Assembly (NCBI GenBank): GCA_025642065.1
Contig: JAODUP010000127.1
Location: 1,735,501-1,799,500, forward strand
Direction of reading: 5' to 3'
Length of the DNA stretch: 64,000 nt
From: Paralvinella palmiformis
Lineage: Eukaryota; Annelida; Polychaeta; Terebellida; Alvinellidae
Under the pieces are notes generated by a model, which saw only the letters and a program-made list of their open reading frames with translations, was not told the DNA's origin and ran no database searches. Positions 35,925 to 47,371 of this stretch are shown one piece after another. The first letter of the stretch is position 1. Every line of letters begins with the position of its first letter. Both the position numbers and the translations under genes were made by a program.

Positions 35925-38900
35925 GTGTAGAGCGACCCAATGATTCTAGGTCATCTTGTATTCAGGAGTGATGATATATGAGATATGTATAGTTCTAGCA
36001 GTACTCACATATGTGGAACAGTGGCTTTCATTGTGGATGCCAAACATCAGTAGAAGCTTGTTGACTTGGACATTTTTGAGCACACTTTTCATTCTGAATT
36101 AATTTGTGATTGTATATCTATTGTGAGCTGTTAGAGAGTTGATACATTTGAATGTAAGTAAGGTACTGTGCAGTTCTATTGCTTCGTATACTGCCCTGAC
36201 TTGATTCGTTGAAATGGAAATGACGAAACAAAGTCGGCTGACCGTTGGTTTTGTCAGAAATCAATGCCTACTCAATATCTTGTTTCAGTGGAGAAGATGA
36301 GAAAGTATTATCCTGGTAGTTTGGTGCATCTGAGGTATAATGTAGCTCTTGAGAAAACTGCATGTTTTATCAGAATACTGTTAGCTGGTAGTTTGTTCAC
36401 ATTATTGTGTATTTGTTCTGCATGTTTGTTAAACTATATCTATATATGTATTTTTTCAGGGCTGATCTAGAGGCTAAATTGAAGGCATATAATGGTTATT
36501 ATGAAGGCAAAAAACAGGAAATCAAAAGAAAAGAGGTCAGTAACTTAATTGGTTTATCTGAATACCATGAAATGAATTTGTCAGGTGTTGGAAAATACCA
36601 AACAACAAGTGTCATATTTATTTGAAGCCCAAACTTTGTCCGTGCGTATGCCTCTATACTTGTATAGTGTTACATTCTTTGTGCTTGAGACTTGCATTCT
36701 ATGTTCATTAGTGTGTGATTTAGTCATGCTGATGTTGGTTGAAAAATGTTGCTGGATTGACTGTCTACGAGGTCTGTAATTATGTGATGTTTAATCTTAG
36801 TAATGGGGTTTGACTTGCTGAGATAGACTGGCGAATTTTTTTTTATATCCATTAGTTACTTAACAGCAAGTTTATTTAGGCATTTGCGTGTGTAAATTTC
36901 TTTTAGCTGTTTACACTAGCCTGGTATTTGTGTGTGTGTGTGTGTGTTCATCCACATGAGTGTTCACATGCATGTTTTAACATAAAAAATAGTAAAAAGT
37001 TGTAAATGTTTTAAAGAAGGTTATAGAATAACATATTTATAAGGGGTATACATAACATTTATTAGCCCATATTTGGGGATGATTAAGCTTAAGATTGGAT
37101 GCATATATGCCCATTCATCAAGTTGTTTTATTAATCCAATTCATATTAGTATTGTTGAATGAAATTTATTTACCAACTGATATCTAAGTAAGATTGTGTT
37201 TCACTCTGTGCAGAATAGTTGTATTATGTTGTTAGATTTTGCTCTGCTGTGTTGTGATCATAGTGTCCATATACCATATAGGGATGGGAGTGAATTCACA
37301 TTAATGACCAGCTGGGTCTGGTGACAATATCGGTTATTTTTGTAGGGTGTGAGACTTGGGTGTGTACAAATTAACTTAGTCTAGCACTTATTAACACATA
37401 AACATTGATTTATGGGGAAGTATATATATATATATACTGATTTGCATATTGACTGGATTTAATACACGAAAGCATGAATTATCACAAATATAATTCTATA
37501 TATTACAGGCTTAAAAATAGTAAACTGTTGAATCTGGGTCATTGATTGTGTCAAATATGATCTTCAAATTTGTTAATGAATTTTGAAGCAAAACAATTTG
37601 TGTGAATCCAGATAACAGAATGATTTTAGATATACCGGTAGGTAACAGTATTATGTATAGGATCTGTTGATAGATAAACCCAATATTGTGTTCTATTTTT
37701 GGCCACATTTATAATTGTTTTGAGGTATAATTCATTTATACACAGTTTACTGTTCAGATACTAGAAAGTAGAATGCACTACTTTCCATGAGATTAAAATT
37801 ATTTTAATAACTGTGCCATGAGTACATATATTATTCATATCTTAAGCTTATGTATTTGGCCCTTAAGCATATACTGGAATATTTGTATTTAGTATTCTGG
37901 ATGTGTATATGAAGATTTTGTAATACTACTTTGATCTGTTTTTGTATTGATTAGACATTTAAATTAAAAGTAGTTTTTCCTTGATGTTTAAAGTTCATAA
38001 AATGAATAACATCTGTTTATGATTGGATTGAATGAATGTGTATCTTCATTTAGTTCGTTAATAAGATTAGCTAATTAGGCCTATTAAAGGCATAATTCTT
38101 AAAATGTGATATTCTAAACAAATAATCTATACTAAAAATTACTACTTGAAAAGGCAGGCTACATCTAACCATCTACAAGCACAGACTAGGATATTGTTGG
38201 GTGATGTGTCACGAGGCTGATAGTGTTGCTACATACTGGTATTTACTTGCACTGTTCATTATGTTCTTTCATGAATAGTCAACTTTTAGTTAATCTTAAA
38301 AAGTATTCAGCAGTTGTAGTTTTGTACTATATAACAATATAGGATTGTGATGTGGAGCTGCACTACATTACAGCTGTGGCTTAAAGAGCTGAATGGGGGA
38401 TTGAAGGGAATGGAATAGTGAGGCTGAAGCCTTTTACTGTTGGATGAAACATTCAACAGATTGAATTAACCACATCAATTCCAAATCCAAATTTATCAAT
38501 TCCATTTTTTACCTACTCCAATCAGTGATTGGAGTAGGTACTCCGAGTACCTACTTGCATTCCGGAATTGGAATTGCCCATAAATTCCAGAATTGAATTG
38601 ACCCCATGTCTGGAAGTAACACTATAATTCAAACTGATAAACTGGAAGTCTGCATACTAATAACATCACAACGCCAGTGTTATTACTGTTCATACTTCAT
38701 GGGGTGCCTCTGTGGTCTAGTTGGTAGTGTGTTGGACCACAGATCACTACCACCTGAGTTCGAATCTCGGTGTGGGCATATCTGTAGGGTGTTTCATATT
38801 TGACTTCGCTTCATTACCTTTGGAGGTCACTTGGCCCATTTAGCCTATCATGTGCACAAAAGTGGCTGTAAAACATCAATCATCATCTTGTTCATACTTT

Positions 38901-39940
38901 AAATTTTTGACTTGTATAATAGGTGAATGGTCAGCTCATATTAGAAGGAGCTATATTAATACATTGGCGTGTTCAGAGTTACATCAAACTTGCTGAAAAG
39001 GATGAATCACGAGCTTCAAAGGATAACTGGAGACACAGTTATACAATGGCGATGCATAACGGCCTGGATGAAGATTTTCTGCAAGTAATGGCATACCAAT
39101 ATCAGCACTTTATAAAAGACAGTTAATGGTCTTAAAATGATGACTATACTTAATGTTTTATTGAAACTAATATGTTATTCAAAATATTTTGTTATGGTTT
39201 ATATTGTATCATCATTCAGTCTGCAATTTAATTATTTTTATTTAAGAAAATTGATGATAGTGCTAAGGTCACCATTAAGTCGAAGGAGAAGTCTAACAGG
39301 TTATGCTCCCAGTGGAAATGAAGCAGTTGAGATGCGTGAATCATCAACCAGGGCCAATATACGCAGAAATGGTAAAAGACGACAGAAACATCGAAGACTT
39401 TCAATAATTAATGGACACATATTTGATGTTGAGGTGAGTTGCTGTGATGAATATTTGAATATTAATTATACATGCTTTGTAAAATGTAAGTTGATGATCA
39501 GTGGGTGCTTGGTTAAAAAAAATAAACAGTAGAAAGAGAAAAGTTTAACATTACTTCATCTGTGGATGGATTGTAAGATGATTTTATTGAACGTACAACA
39601 GGATGACAAAAGCTATAGCATTTCTTTCACGGATATGCTTCCATTTTACGTGGACGTGATACTGTCTTCTTCTAGGCGCCCATCATATGTACTTTGAATC
39701 CATCTTCTACTGCTCCTTCCATATCATACAGTCTGTAAAATTAATTTCTGCTATTCTTTAGATCAGTCAATCAAGAGTCAAACATCACACACACACACAC
39801 ACAAATTATTTACTCACAAGCTTACACACGCAAGGCAAATCCGTGGCCTAACTGGTAGCATGGTTGGTGACAGACATATAGCTTGTGGGATCAAACCTTA
39901 GCCTATCACATGCAGAAAAATGGCCATAAACTATCAACAT

Positions 39941-39976
<36 letters not shown>

Positions 39977-42338
39977 GAACATATTTAATTTATCATGCCG
40001 TTATTTAGTTTTGTAACTGCTGCATTTTATGTGGCAATAAATCTGCTCTGTATGTGACTTTGATAATGTCTAAGATTCACACGCAATCTTTATCAACATT
40101 AACATCATGTTAAACTAATATAAACCAATCAGTGCAGTTTAATGAAAATCTATTTCATATATGTTTGTGTGTGTATGTGTGTGTGTAACTTAATATTGAT
40201 TTAAGTTGTAGCACATTCTACAAGCAAAAACAGGAAAAATTAGTTTGTACTTCAGTACATTTTATTTACTTGCTGTTGGTGCTGTCATGGTGCACTTACT
40301 GTAGTGGTTTTTGCAATTGAAATTGAATTCCATTGTTGCCTAAAATAAAAGGTCTCATTGTAATCAATTTGTTTATCTGGCGAGTAACCCCTCAGCTATA
40401 TTTCCTAAGAAGGAAGCCACCATGGTCTAGCAGTAGCGTGTGGGATCACAGATCACTACCACCCGTGTTCGAATCTTGGCATGGGCATATCTAAAGGTTG
40501 CTTCATCTTTGACTTCACTTCATTACCATTGGTGGTCACTCGGACCACTTAGCCTACCATTTGCACAAAAGTGGCTGTAAAACACCATCCTAAGTGAGAC
40601 ATAAAGAGTGAAAAATAAAGATATCAGTCAATTATTTGTGTGCAGGATATATTCTTAGAAGAAGATAAACAGTTCCCTTTCTTGTGGGTTATTTCAGTGA
40701 ATAGAACAAGTTGTTGCCTCACAGCACGTGAACATTGAACATTTCTTATACTATAGCTCTGTTCTTGAGAAAGTGTTGCTAATTTTTCATTACATATGTA
40801 AATCTCTGTGAGGAGAATATTGTAATGAGCTGTTATATTAACTAGTTGTCTTAGTTCATCTTGGATTAGTCATAGGATCTGAATGTTATTTTAATGACAT
40901 TTCTGTAAATGATCTAACTAGTTATTTAATGTAGTCATTCTATTTTGTTCTCTCCCTCAGACGAGCATATTTACACCAGCCTATGGCAGCATCACGAGTG
41001 TTAATGTGATGAGCTTGGATCCTGTACCAGTTGTCATCAAGCAACTGCTTAGAAAGTTCAAGGCTGGTATTAAAATATATGCAATTCAGTTAGTAAAATT
41101 TCAATTTTATCCAGGAATCATTACTGTTAGTTTTTAATGACACAAGTAAGCAAATTGAAGGCCAACAGTATTTGCTTGTAATATAACAGGCTATGTTCTT
41201 AGCTACATATTTGTCCTTCATTACTCTTTCAGGTTATAAACAATCCTCATGACTTTTGTTTATGCATAGTCAGAAGTAGCGGAGGTAGGCATTCACTGAG
41301 ACTTGTAATATTTGGTATTGTTATTAGTGATATTTCATGAGGTCATTAAAACACTGGATGTAAAGGACAGTAATATAAAATACATTTTTCTTTCTCCGAA
41401 TTTTTATGATATTAATATTATTATTTACAAAATATTTATATACTAAGTCTAAAATATTCTTGCCCAGTAAATTAGATGCAGTTAACAGAACACCATTGTT
41501 ATTAGGTTTGCTCAGTGATAGAATTGAATTAATTGTCTTTATGACTGTAATGAATAGTAGTGTTCATGAGGAAGCTGTTATTTTAAGTTAGAGGGATGCG
41601 GAAATAAAAAAACCTCACTGCTAAAATATCTACCTATTGAATATATTTGTTTACTCCAACATAAAATAAGAAAAGTTTTATGGGTTTGCTGCATCGTTTG
41701 ACTCTTAAAGTGAAGTATTTAAAATATATGAAAACAGCTGTATTTTTTATTTCAGAGACTCGTGTTCTGAAGGATGACGACTTCCCTCTGGTAGAACGGG
41801 TGATACTGGGACCACTAGAAGATGTAGCAAAATTGTTTATTATGGACAAGGACAAAGTGAAAGAAGTGAATGAAGAGGTCGGATTTGAAATTTTAATAAT
41901 AAATTAAAAATATAGTGTCGACTAATTTGAGGAAAAGTTTAGTTTATATTTTCATTCTCGACTAAATTTTAATCCATAAATTAATGCATAATGAATAAAT
42001 AACTAGATAATTTTTTACAGTATCACTAATAGGTTATTATTTGTACCAAAAGGTAGCACAGTATATAAACCTTCCAGAGCCAGTTTTGAAAGGGTTTTTG
42101 GAAAGAATCCAACAAGAGGAGGAGGAGGAAATACATCGCCTGAAATTATGGTAAGCCCCCCCCCCCCAATAAAATTAATTTGATTTGGTTATTTAAAATT
42201 TAGAATGTTCTCATGCTACCATTTTTGGAAAAGCTTATGTTTTATGCATCCTAACAGCTGTTGTCTGATTCTAGGTACTGGCAGCTGAGGAAGAGACTTC
42301 AAGAGAAGTTGTCAGAATTTCACTCAACAAATTTGTAA
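35903..42338 (+). CDS. RASSF2/4: RASSF2/4/6-type Ras-association domain protein
   Basis: Ten candidate plus-strand exons: 35903-35924 (tentative), 36289-36334, 36460-36535, 38923-39084, 39247-39433, 40961-41092 (or -41066), 41233-41284, 41756-41877, 42053-42150, 42275-42338; stop TAA at 42336-42338. They encode about 300 residues, near the 320-370 usual for vertebrate RASSF2/4/6. In order: an N-terminal segment (LKAYNGYYEG; LILEGAILIHWRVQSYIKL), a basic linker (RRNGKRRQKHRRLSIINGH), the RA domain from TSIFTPAYGSITSVNV to FIMDKDKVKEV, and a C-terminal SARAH helix (GFLERIQQEEEEEIHRLKLW). RASSF2/4/6 are Ras/Rap-binding adaptors that pair with MST/Hippo kinases through SARAH; that role is inferred here. 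Two junctions are out of phase (see findings), so an assembly indel, odd splicing or gene damage is possible. The first exon is weak; ATG 36297-36299 in exon 2 is an alternative start. Confidence 0.9.
36289..36334 (+). CDS. RASSF2/4: RASSF2/4 exon 2
   Basis: Lies between acceptor cttgtttcag and donor gtataatg. It encodes EKMRKYYPGSLVHLR, which leads in frame into LEAKLKAYNGYYEG. It contains an in-frame ATG (36297-36299) that could be the real start. Confidence 0.6.
36460..36535 (+). CDS. RASSF2/4: RASSF2/4 exon 3
   Basis: Acceptor ttttttcag, donor gtcagtaa. ADLEAKLKAYNGYYEGKKQE resembles the ELLLHLKTYNLYYEG block of vertebrate RASSF2. Ends phase 0. Confidence 0.88.
38455..38612. repeat. GGAATTGA-rich dispersed repeat, copy 2, with palindromes
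   Basis: ATCAATTCCAAATCCAAATT and GGAATTGGAATTG motifs end in AATTGACCCCATGTCTG. The middle (38511-38554) is two overlapping palindromes. Confidence 0.75.
38699..38888 (+). mobile_element. tRNA-derived SINE, second copy
   Basis: Same head, middle and tail as the copy at 3488. Box B reads GAGTTCGAATCTC. Flanking tgttcatactt (about 38688-38698 and 38889-38899) is a probable target duplication. It lies just 5' of RASSF2/4 exon 4, in the intron. Confidence 0.9.
38923..39084 (+). CDS. RASSF2/4: RASSF2/4 exon 4
   Basis: 162 nt, phase 0, acceptor tataatag, donor gtaatggc. VNGQLILEGAILIHWRVQSY and IKLAEKDES match the EGLLNISWGLRRPIRLQ segment shared by RASSF2 and RASSF4. Confidence 0.88.
39247..39433 (+). 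CDS. RASSF2/4: RASSF2/4 exon 5 (basic linker; internal frame problem)
   Basis: The 3' half reads RRNGKRRQKHRRLSIINGHI then FDVE to donor gtgagttg, matching the RRIRRHRFSINGHFY segment before the RA domain. The best acceptor (tttatttaag, exon from 39247) joined in phase 0 to exon 4 reads KIDDSAKVTIKSK and then meets TGA at 39319-39321. The conserved part is in another frame. The 5' boundary is therefore unsettled. Confidence 0.7.
39832..39945 (+). mobile_element. Diverged tRNA-SINE-like remnant
   Basis: ATCCGTGGCCTAACTGGTAG, then a degenerate box B (GGGATCAAACC) and AAAAATGGCCATAAAC resemble the SINE family at low identity. Flanked by (CA)n runs. Confidence 0.5.
39946..39974. repeat. (CA)n microsatellite
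   Basis: A pure CA run; a second run lies at 39785-39803, flanking the diverged SINE remnant. Confidence 0.9.
40410..40587 (+). mobile_element. tRNA-derived SINE, third copy
   Basis: Contains ATGGTCTAGCAGTAGCGTG, GTGTTCGAATCTTGG and GCACAAAAGTGGCTGTAAAA. It is flanked by tcctaag on both sides. Lies in the RASSF2/4 intron before exon 6. Confidence 0.88.
40961..41092 (+). CDS. RASSF2/4: RASSF2/4 exon 6 (start of RA domain)
   Basis: Acceptor tctccctcag. TSIFTPAYGSITSVNVM then VVIKQLLRKFK matches TSVFTPAYGSVTNVRVN and LLNKFK of RASSF2/4. The family intron normally follows KFK, at 41062 here, but that position reads gctggt. Phase-compatible donor: TTA then gtaaaa, ending 41092 and adding ten residues. 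The donor at 41067 (gtatta) gives the wrong phase. Confidence 0.8.
41233..41284 (+). CDS. RASSF2/4: RASSF2/4 exon 7 (RA domain)
   Basis: Acceptor actctttcag, donor gtaggcat. It encodes VINNPHDFCLCIVRSSG, which lines up without gaps with IENSAEEFALYVVHTSG of RASSF2. Ends phase 1 (the final G starts a Glu codon). Confidence 0.85.
41756..41877 (+). CDS. RASSF2/4: RASSF2/4 exon 8 (end of RA domain)
   Basis: Acceptor ttatttcag, donor gtcggatt (weak). It encodes TRVLKDDDFPLVERVILGP then LEDVAKLFIMDKDKVKEVNE, matching the YPLIARILQGPCEQISKVFL region of RASSF2. Confidence 0.93.
42053..42150 (+). CDS. RASSF2/4: RASSF2/4 exon 9 (SARAH domain)
   Basis: Acceptor accaaaag, donor gtaagccc. VAQYINLPEPVLKGFLERIQ followed by five Glu and IHRLKLW corresponds to VAQYIKFEMPVLKSFIQKLQEE of RASSF2: the start of the SARAH helix that pairs with MST kinases. 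Confidence 0.94.
42275..42338 (+). CDS. RASSF2/4: RASSF2/4 exon 10 (C-terminus)
   Basis: Acceptor gattctag; joins in phase 2 to complete the Trp codon. It encodes YWQLRKRLQEKLSEF, the rest of the SARAH helix, and stops at TAA 42336-42338. Confidence 0.93.
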
Positions 42339-42563
42339 TATATGATCATACTAACAGTTAGCTTTTTAATCTAAAAGACCAAAATGATAACTTACATCCA
42401 GTATGACTGTGAGCTACCACAAATTGTGATATATGACGCATAACTTGTCTGTCAATTGGTGAAGTTTTAGTAACATCATTTGGCAGGTGTTTTTGTTTGT
42501 TTAATATAATTTGTTTCTTTGTTATATCACTGAGCATACAACAGTTGATTTCAGGTAAAGTGA

Positions 42564-42565
<2 letters not shown>

Positions 42566-42596
<31 letters not shown>
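42566..42596. repeat. (GT)n microsatellite in the RASSF2/4 3' UTR region
   Basis: A pure GT run about 230 nt after the stop codon, before the AATAAA. Confidence 0.9.
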
Positions 42597-42597
<1 letters not shown>

Positions 42598-42627
42598 AGT
42601 TGCCTCAGTTTCTAACTAGAGTTACAG

Positions 42628-42633
42628 AATAAA
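42628..42633 (+). terminator. Candidate polyadenylation signal for the RASSF2/4 gene
   Basis: AATAAA lies 290 nt after the stop codon, beyond a (GT)n run. Another AATAAA lies at about 42833. No transcript evidence separates them. Confidence 0.4.
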
Positions 42634-42986
42634 GTTAAATATTTTGACCACATTAAACCTGTCATATCTATACGAAGTGACCAGAGATACAATTCAAACA
42701 TTGTTTCTTATTATTTTGTAATTGTGGTACTGACTTTTTAAATAAGACAATTGTCATACATTGCTCATTACATACAGCATTGCCATTCACTCTTTCAGTA
42801 TGTACAGAACATTTTGGAACATCCTGTACCACAATAAATAACAGTACAAGATAAGGTTTAATTAGAGGTTGAGAATATGATAGTTTTTGTTATATTTTGT
42901 TCAGATTATGCATTTATGAAGAAATGGCAGATACTCTTAGATGTTTTGGATACAATAATTATCTTTACAATTATGTATTGGTTTAC

Positions 42987-42989
42987 ACA

Positions 42990-43024
<35 letters not shown>
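42987..43024. repeat. (TA)n microsatellite
   Basis: About 19 TA units. Two opposite short ORFs over it are by-products of the repeat. Confidence 0.95.
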
Positions 43025-43026
<2 letters not shown>

Positions 43027-43282
43027 ATGGATAGATGGATGTATGTATGTCTGTTATCATTATGCAAAGATTGTATACAAAACACAATTGGGGCCACATA
43101 AATATTAATTCATATAAAGATGTCTTCCCATTAGTGAGCATCATATCATTAGTCTACAGAACAGATGTGTGTGATTATGTCTAAGTTCTGTTACTACTTA
43201 GTACTAACTCTGGTTTGGAGAGATGTGTCTCATTTGTCACTTCTTTAGGAGATAATGTATTGAACATAGTGAACTGTATAAT

Positions 43283-43732
43283 CAGTGTTGCTTCTAGGAC
43301 GCATTTTTGTGGGATTCCTGTGATATTTTAAGTTATGGCGCAAAATAAAAAAAATCTCTTGCACCACATGGCACAGAATAAAATCCCTTGGCACAATATT
43401 GTAAGTGTTGTGCACATTAACGATCTCCCCATCACATTTGCTTTAATAATGCCATACCAGACTGCCGAATGCGAGCATGGGTTTAGTTGCTAAAACTCCA
43501 TCAAGACTTGTAGTCTTGTTTTTTCATGTTACAGATATAATTAAGAAAGTGATATGCATACATTTAATTATGCTTACACTGTAAAACTCATTTTCAGTTC
43601 AAATATTCCTGTGGGCAAGCGTTCGTACCCCTAAATGGTTTTCATGCCAAGTGCCCATGTAACATTAAAATCACCCACATTTTTTTAAACCTACGGGTGA
43701 TCTCCCTTGGCTAGATCATAGAAGCAACACTG
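43283..43732. mobile_element. 450 bp MITE with CAGTGTTGCTTCTA inverted ends
   Basis: The left end CAGTGTTGCTTCTAGGA and right end TAGAAGCAACACTG are inverted over 14 bp. No open frame inside. The end sequence resembles hAT elements; a clean 8 bp duplication is not visible (tgtataat against tgtattgt, offset one base). Confidence 0.7.
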
Positions 43733-45720
43733 TTGTATTGTCATGTGTATTTTGAGCTCTTAAATGAACAGTTCACCTTCATTATAAATTTTCAAAACTA
43801 ATACAAATATGTTCACACAAATTATAAATAATGTCAAAATGTGAACACGATCAACTACATTTGATATAATCCAGCTCAAACTGCTGGTGAATTGACTATT
43901 AACTCATCTGTGGGTGCTGCCATTTTGAAGCTAGACACAGATGGATGCTCCTCAAGTCTGACATCTCTTAATACAGGCTGTTTGTATGACCCTGTTATAG
44001 CAATGTAAACAAATGTTGGCCAAATATATCATTTTGGAACAAAAGCATATTTACCAATATTACCTTACAGTTGGTCCAAACAGTCTCATATCTTACTGAA
44101 ATGGCTAAAGAAAACCAGATATTGAAATTCCTTATGAAGATTATTTTGTACTCTTGTAACATGAAGCAACTACAGAGCTGTCAATTTTATGTAAATGAAC
44201 TGATGACATGATCCAAGTACCAGCCGACATCACAGCATGTGACTTCTCCTTCCTGCCATATAATCTGGAACTCGGGGAAGACTCTCCGGTAATTTGGATT
44301 ATTTCCATATATCTATGGTAACACTTACAGTTCATTTTTAATTACCGGTACACATTTAAGTCATATTATCTGGCAGTGACCTGTTCCTTTAACTGCTATT
44401 ACCCTGCTTATGTGGTTTTGTATTGTCCACATTCTTCATGTAGTACCCCGTGTTTATAGATGTGAATGTTTTATGTGTGCTATATATCCTAGTCACTCAA
44501 CTCTTTCTCTCAATCGTGCAGTGTTATGGCTGTCTTCATGACAGACTTATAACAGCGAACATTTCTGAACAAAGTGAAAAGCATTGATTTAAGGATTTCC
44601 TTTCTAATGTTGTACATTACTATTATTATTACTTATTAGGTTTTGATACACAGTCAGGTATATTTCTGATCATGTCCTTATTCAGCATGCCTATTTCTTC
44701 CTCTTATGTTGATTTTTTGCCACATTTTGGGCAACAGTTCATTGTTTACCACGTGCTCACTCTTGATGTGCCTCTTGAACACAGACATTCCTCAGTGTTG
44801 TCTGTTCATCCGTGTTCTTGTATGTTTTTTTGGCAATGAACATCGTTATCAGTTAATTATATGTTCTCAGTCCTGATGTATAACAGATTAGGTACAACCA
44901 GATTCTGATTAATTCGTTCATTGTCCAGTCAATGATTTTTTGCCTGTTTAGACAAATGTTGTATTGTATTTTTGTGTATGAAAATAAATATTTGATCCAG
45001 TATATACTGTAATTACACATAATTTTTATGATAATGGTAGTGACATTGCAAAAACGTGTCTCATTTAGATGGTTCGTGATCAAGGTTTGCCATTTACTGT
45101 CCATGTACACGAGCCTTAACCACATGTTTCATCATTTACTGCCGACAGTGACCAGCGTCTTGTTTTTTTTCTGTACTAATACAGATTAATGAACATGAAA
45201 TTAAAACAAAATGAATAAACTAACAATAAACTCAGTAACCATATATCAAGACATTATCTTAAACAACCAAAGCACAAAATTCAACCTCCTAGCATTCTTG
45301 TCAACGTCATTATATTACTTGATGGAGAGCAGACTTGTTTTAATGGGAAGAGTCATCACTGCAAAACATTGATAAATTTTTACTAATACTAATTTCAGTA
45401 TACATTTAATCACAACTTGGCACATATAATATTGTTCCAGACTAAATGTTCTTAAGTTGAAAATTGTCTCAACAATACCAGGCTCAACCAAGCCCTCATT
45501 GAAAGCGTCAGTACAGCATGCCATGGTAACCATGGCTGACAATACTTCTGCAAGATATTTTGGTTTAAGGAAACTGCACGTTAATATTGAGGTCAATTAG
45601 GTTATGGCAACAATTGTTCTTAATTGACTTATTTAATGGGCACTGCTTCATATTTAAAACTGACATATTATAGAATAAATGTACATATTTTTGTGTTCTT
45701 GTCTTGGTAATAATGATGAT

Positions 45721-45897
45721 GATTGGTGTTTTACGGCCACTTTTGTGCACATGGTAGCCTTAAATGGGCTGAGCGACCTCCAAAGGTGATGAAGCAGAGT
45801 CAAAGATAAAACAACCTTCAGATATCCCCATGCCAAGATTCGAAAAAGAGCGGTAGTGATCGGTGGTCCAACACGCTACCACTAGACCATGAAGGCG
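45721..45897 (-). mobile_element. tRNA-derived SINE, fourth copy (reverse orientation)
   Basis: The reverse complement carries the same head (TGGTCTAGTGGTAGCGTG), middle and TGTGCACAAAAGTGGC segment. The direct repeat cttggtaa flanks it (45713-45720 and 45898-45905). Lies between the convergent RASSF2/4 and TET genes. Confidence 0.88.
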
Positions 45898-47029
45898 CTT
45901 GGTAAAATGTGTGATAAAAACCAAAATTTTTATGGCAAGTATCAAGCTTCATGAATTATTAATTAAAAGGTGGTGACTGGTAAACATAAGAACTTTATGT
46001 ATAATTTGTTTTAGCAATATCAGACCACTTAATATAACGTGTCCATAATGAATGACCAATTTCCAGTTGACATTTATTTGTCATGGGGTTGATGTAGTAC
46101 AGAATGAACGCCATAATATATAAATAACTATTTATTTCAATATTCAATAAGCCGCTTCACATAGTGGCACATGTTCTATGAGTAAAAATTAATGTATAAA
46201 ATAGGAGCTCCAAGCTATGATAATAAGAGCTGAACATACAGCTTTGCTCAGGAGCTAATTAAAACCATGGCAATAAGCCATAAAAAACCTCATCCTTAAA
46301 ACTGTACACATAATATGCTGACATAGATCTTCCTGATGTACAGATATATCAGTGTCCACTAACATCTGTCGGACACTCCACAAATGCCACTACATGACAA
46401 CCTTAAGAGAGGTATTTCACAAAGGTTGTAAGTGCTGCCTTTTCTACCAGAGCGCATTCTAATGTACCCACATGCATGCACAAATGAAGAGATGCAACAG
46501 TGGAAACATGCAAACATATATATATGTATATATGGAGTGAAAGAGAGAGTGAACAGGACATTAACTGGCAGTGCAAACTGGTTTTATGATGAAAACAGAC
46601 AAACATCTGACACTACTAAGACGGTATATACATAATCTAAAAGGCCACTACAATAACACCATCATGAATTAAGTAACACATATCAAATTATCATACCAGT
46701 TGACATAACGAAACATCTTAAATCTTAGATGCAATGAAATGTTACACTATTAGTGTCATCATTCCACTAAATACATCCATCTACTGCTAAACTTAAGCAG
46801 TAAAACGAGGATACTTGGAAAATAAATAGCTAATACTATGCTAAGTCTAACACACCACCACAAACAGTGGGGAACATAACAAAAGTGGACATTAAACCTG
46901 TTTGCAGACAGAAGCAAAGCCTCATTGTTTGTCTTTAATAATAAATTAAAGCTGGTTAACAAGCCTTAAAATGCTGCTTTTGTAGACACATTGGATAATA
47001 AAACATGTTCAGGATTTCCATACAACTTT

Positions 47030-47030
<1 letters not shown>

Positions 47031-47073
<43 letters not shown>

Positions 47074-47080
47074 CACACAC
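47031..47080. repeat. (CA)n(TA)n(CA)n compound microsatellite
   Basis: ACACACAC, then a (TA)n run, then ACACACAC. Confidence 0.9.
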
Positions 47081-47365
47081 AATTACTAATATAACGATGG
47101 ACTTGATACATCTAGCAAACTGTTTAAATGTATATCAGATATAACTATAAAATTGTTCATAAATATACCTATTCTTATTGACAGAAATATTAAGCAAAAG
47201 AACAATATCTTAAAAGATAAATCTCCCTAAACATATTAAAGGAGAACCAATACCATTGTACACCTTCGTACAGAACTATCATACAGTATTATAGTTAACC
47301 ATACCTTGTCTACACTGATGTGTCACTGTACAGTGCCTGTAAATGGCTGCTACTAGTAAGGGCAC

Positions 47366-47371
47366 TTTATT
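47366..47371 (-). terminator. Candidate polyadenylation signal for the TET gene
   Basis: This is the first AATAAA seen on the minus strand after the TET stop codon; it would give a 3' UTR of about 2 kb. ATTAAA variants lie closer. Low support without transcripts. Confidence 0.25.

Larger units (their letters stand above)
36536..38922. other. RASSF2/4 intron 3
   Basis: Holds (GT)n and (TA)n runs, the palindromic GGAATTGA repeat and a SINE close to the next exon. Nothing coding recognised. Confidence 0.8.
39434..40960. other. RASSF2/4 intron 5
   Basis: Holds two (CA)n runs, a diverged SINE remnant and the third SINE copy. Confidence 0.8.

Noticed and set aside
36211..36280. Alternative RASSF2/4 start at an ATG near 36214
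   Set aside because: Would need an intron of about 40 nt to reach exon 2, too short to be likely.
42877..43101. ORFs across the (TA)n run
   Set aside because: Produced by the repeat itself (Tyr-Ile repeats).
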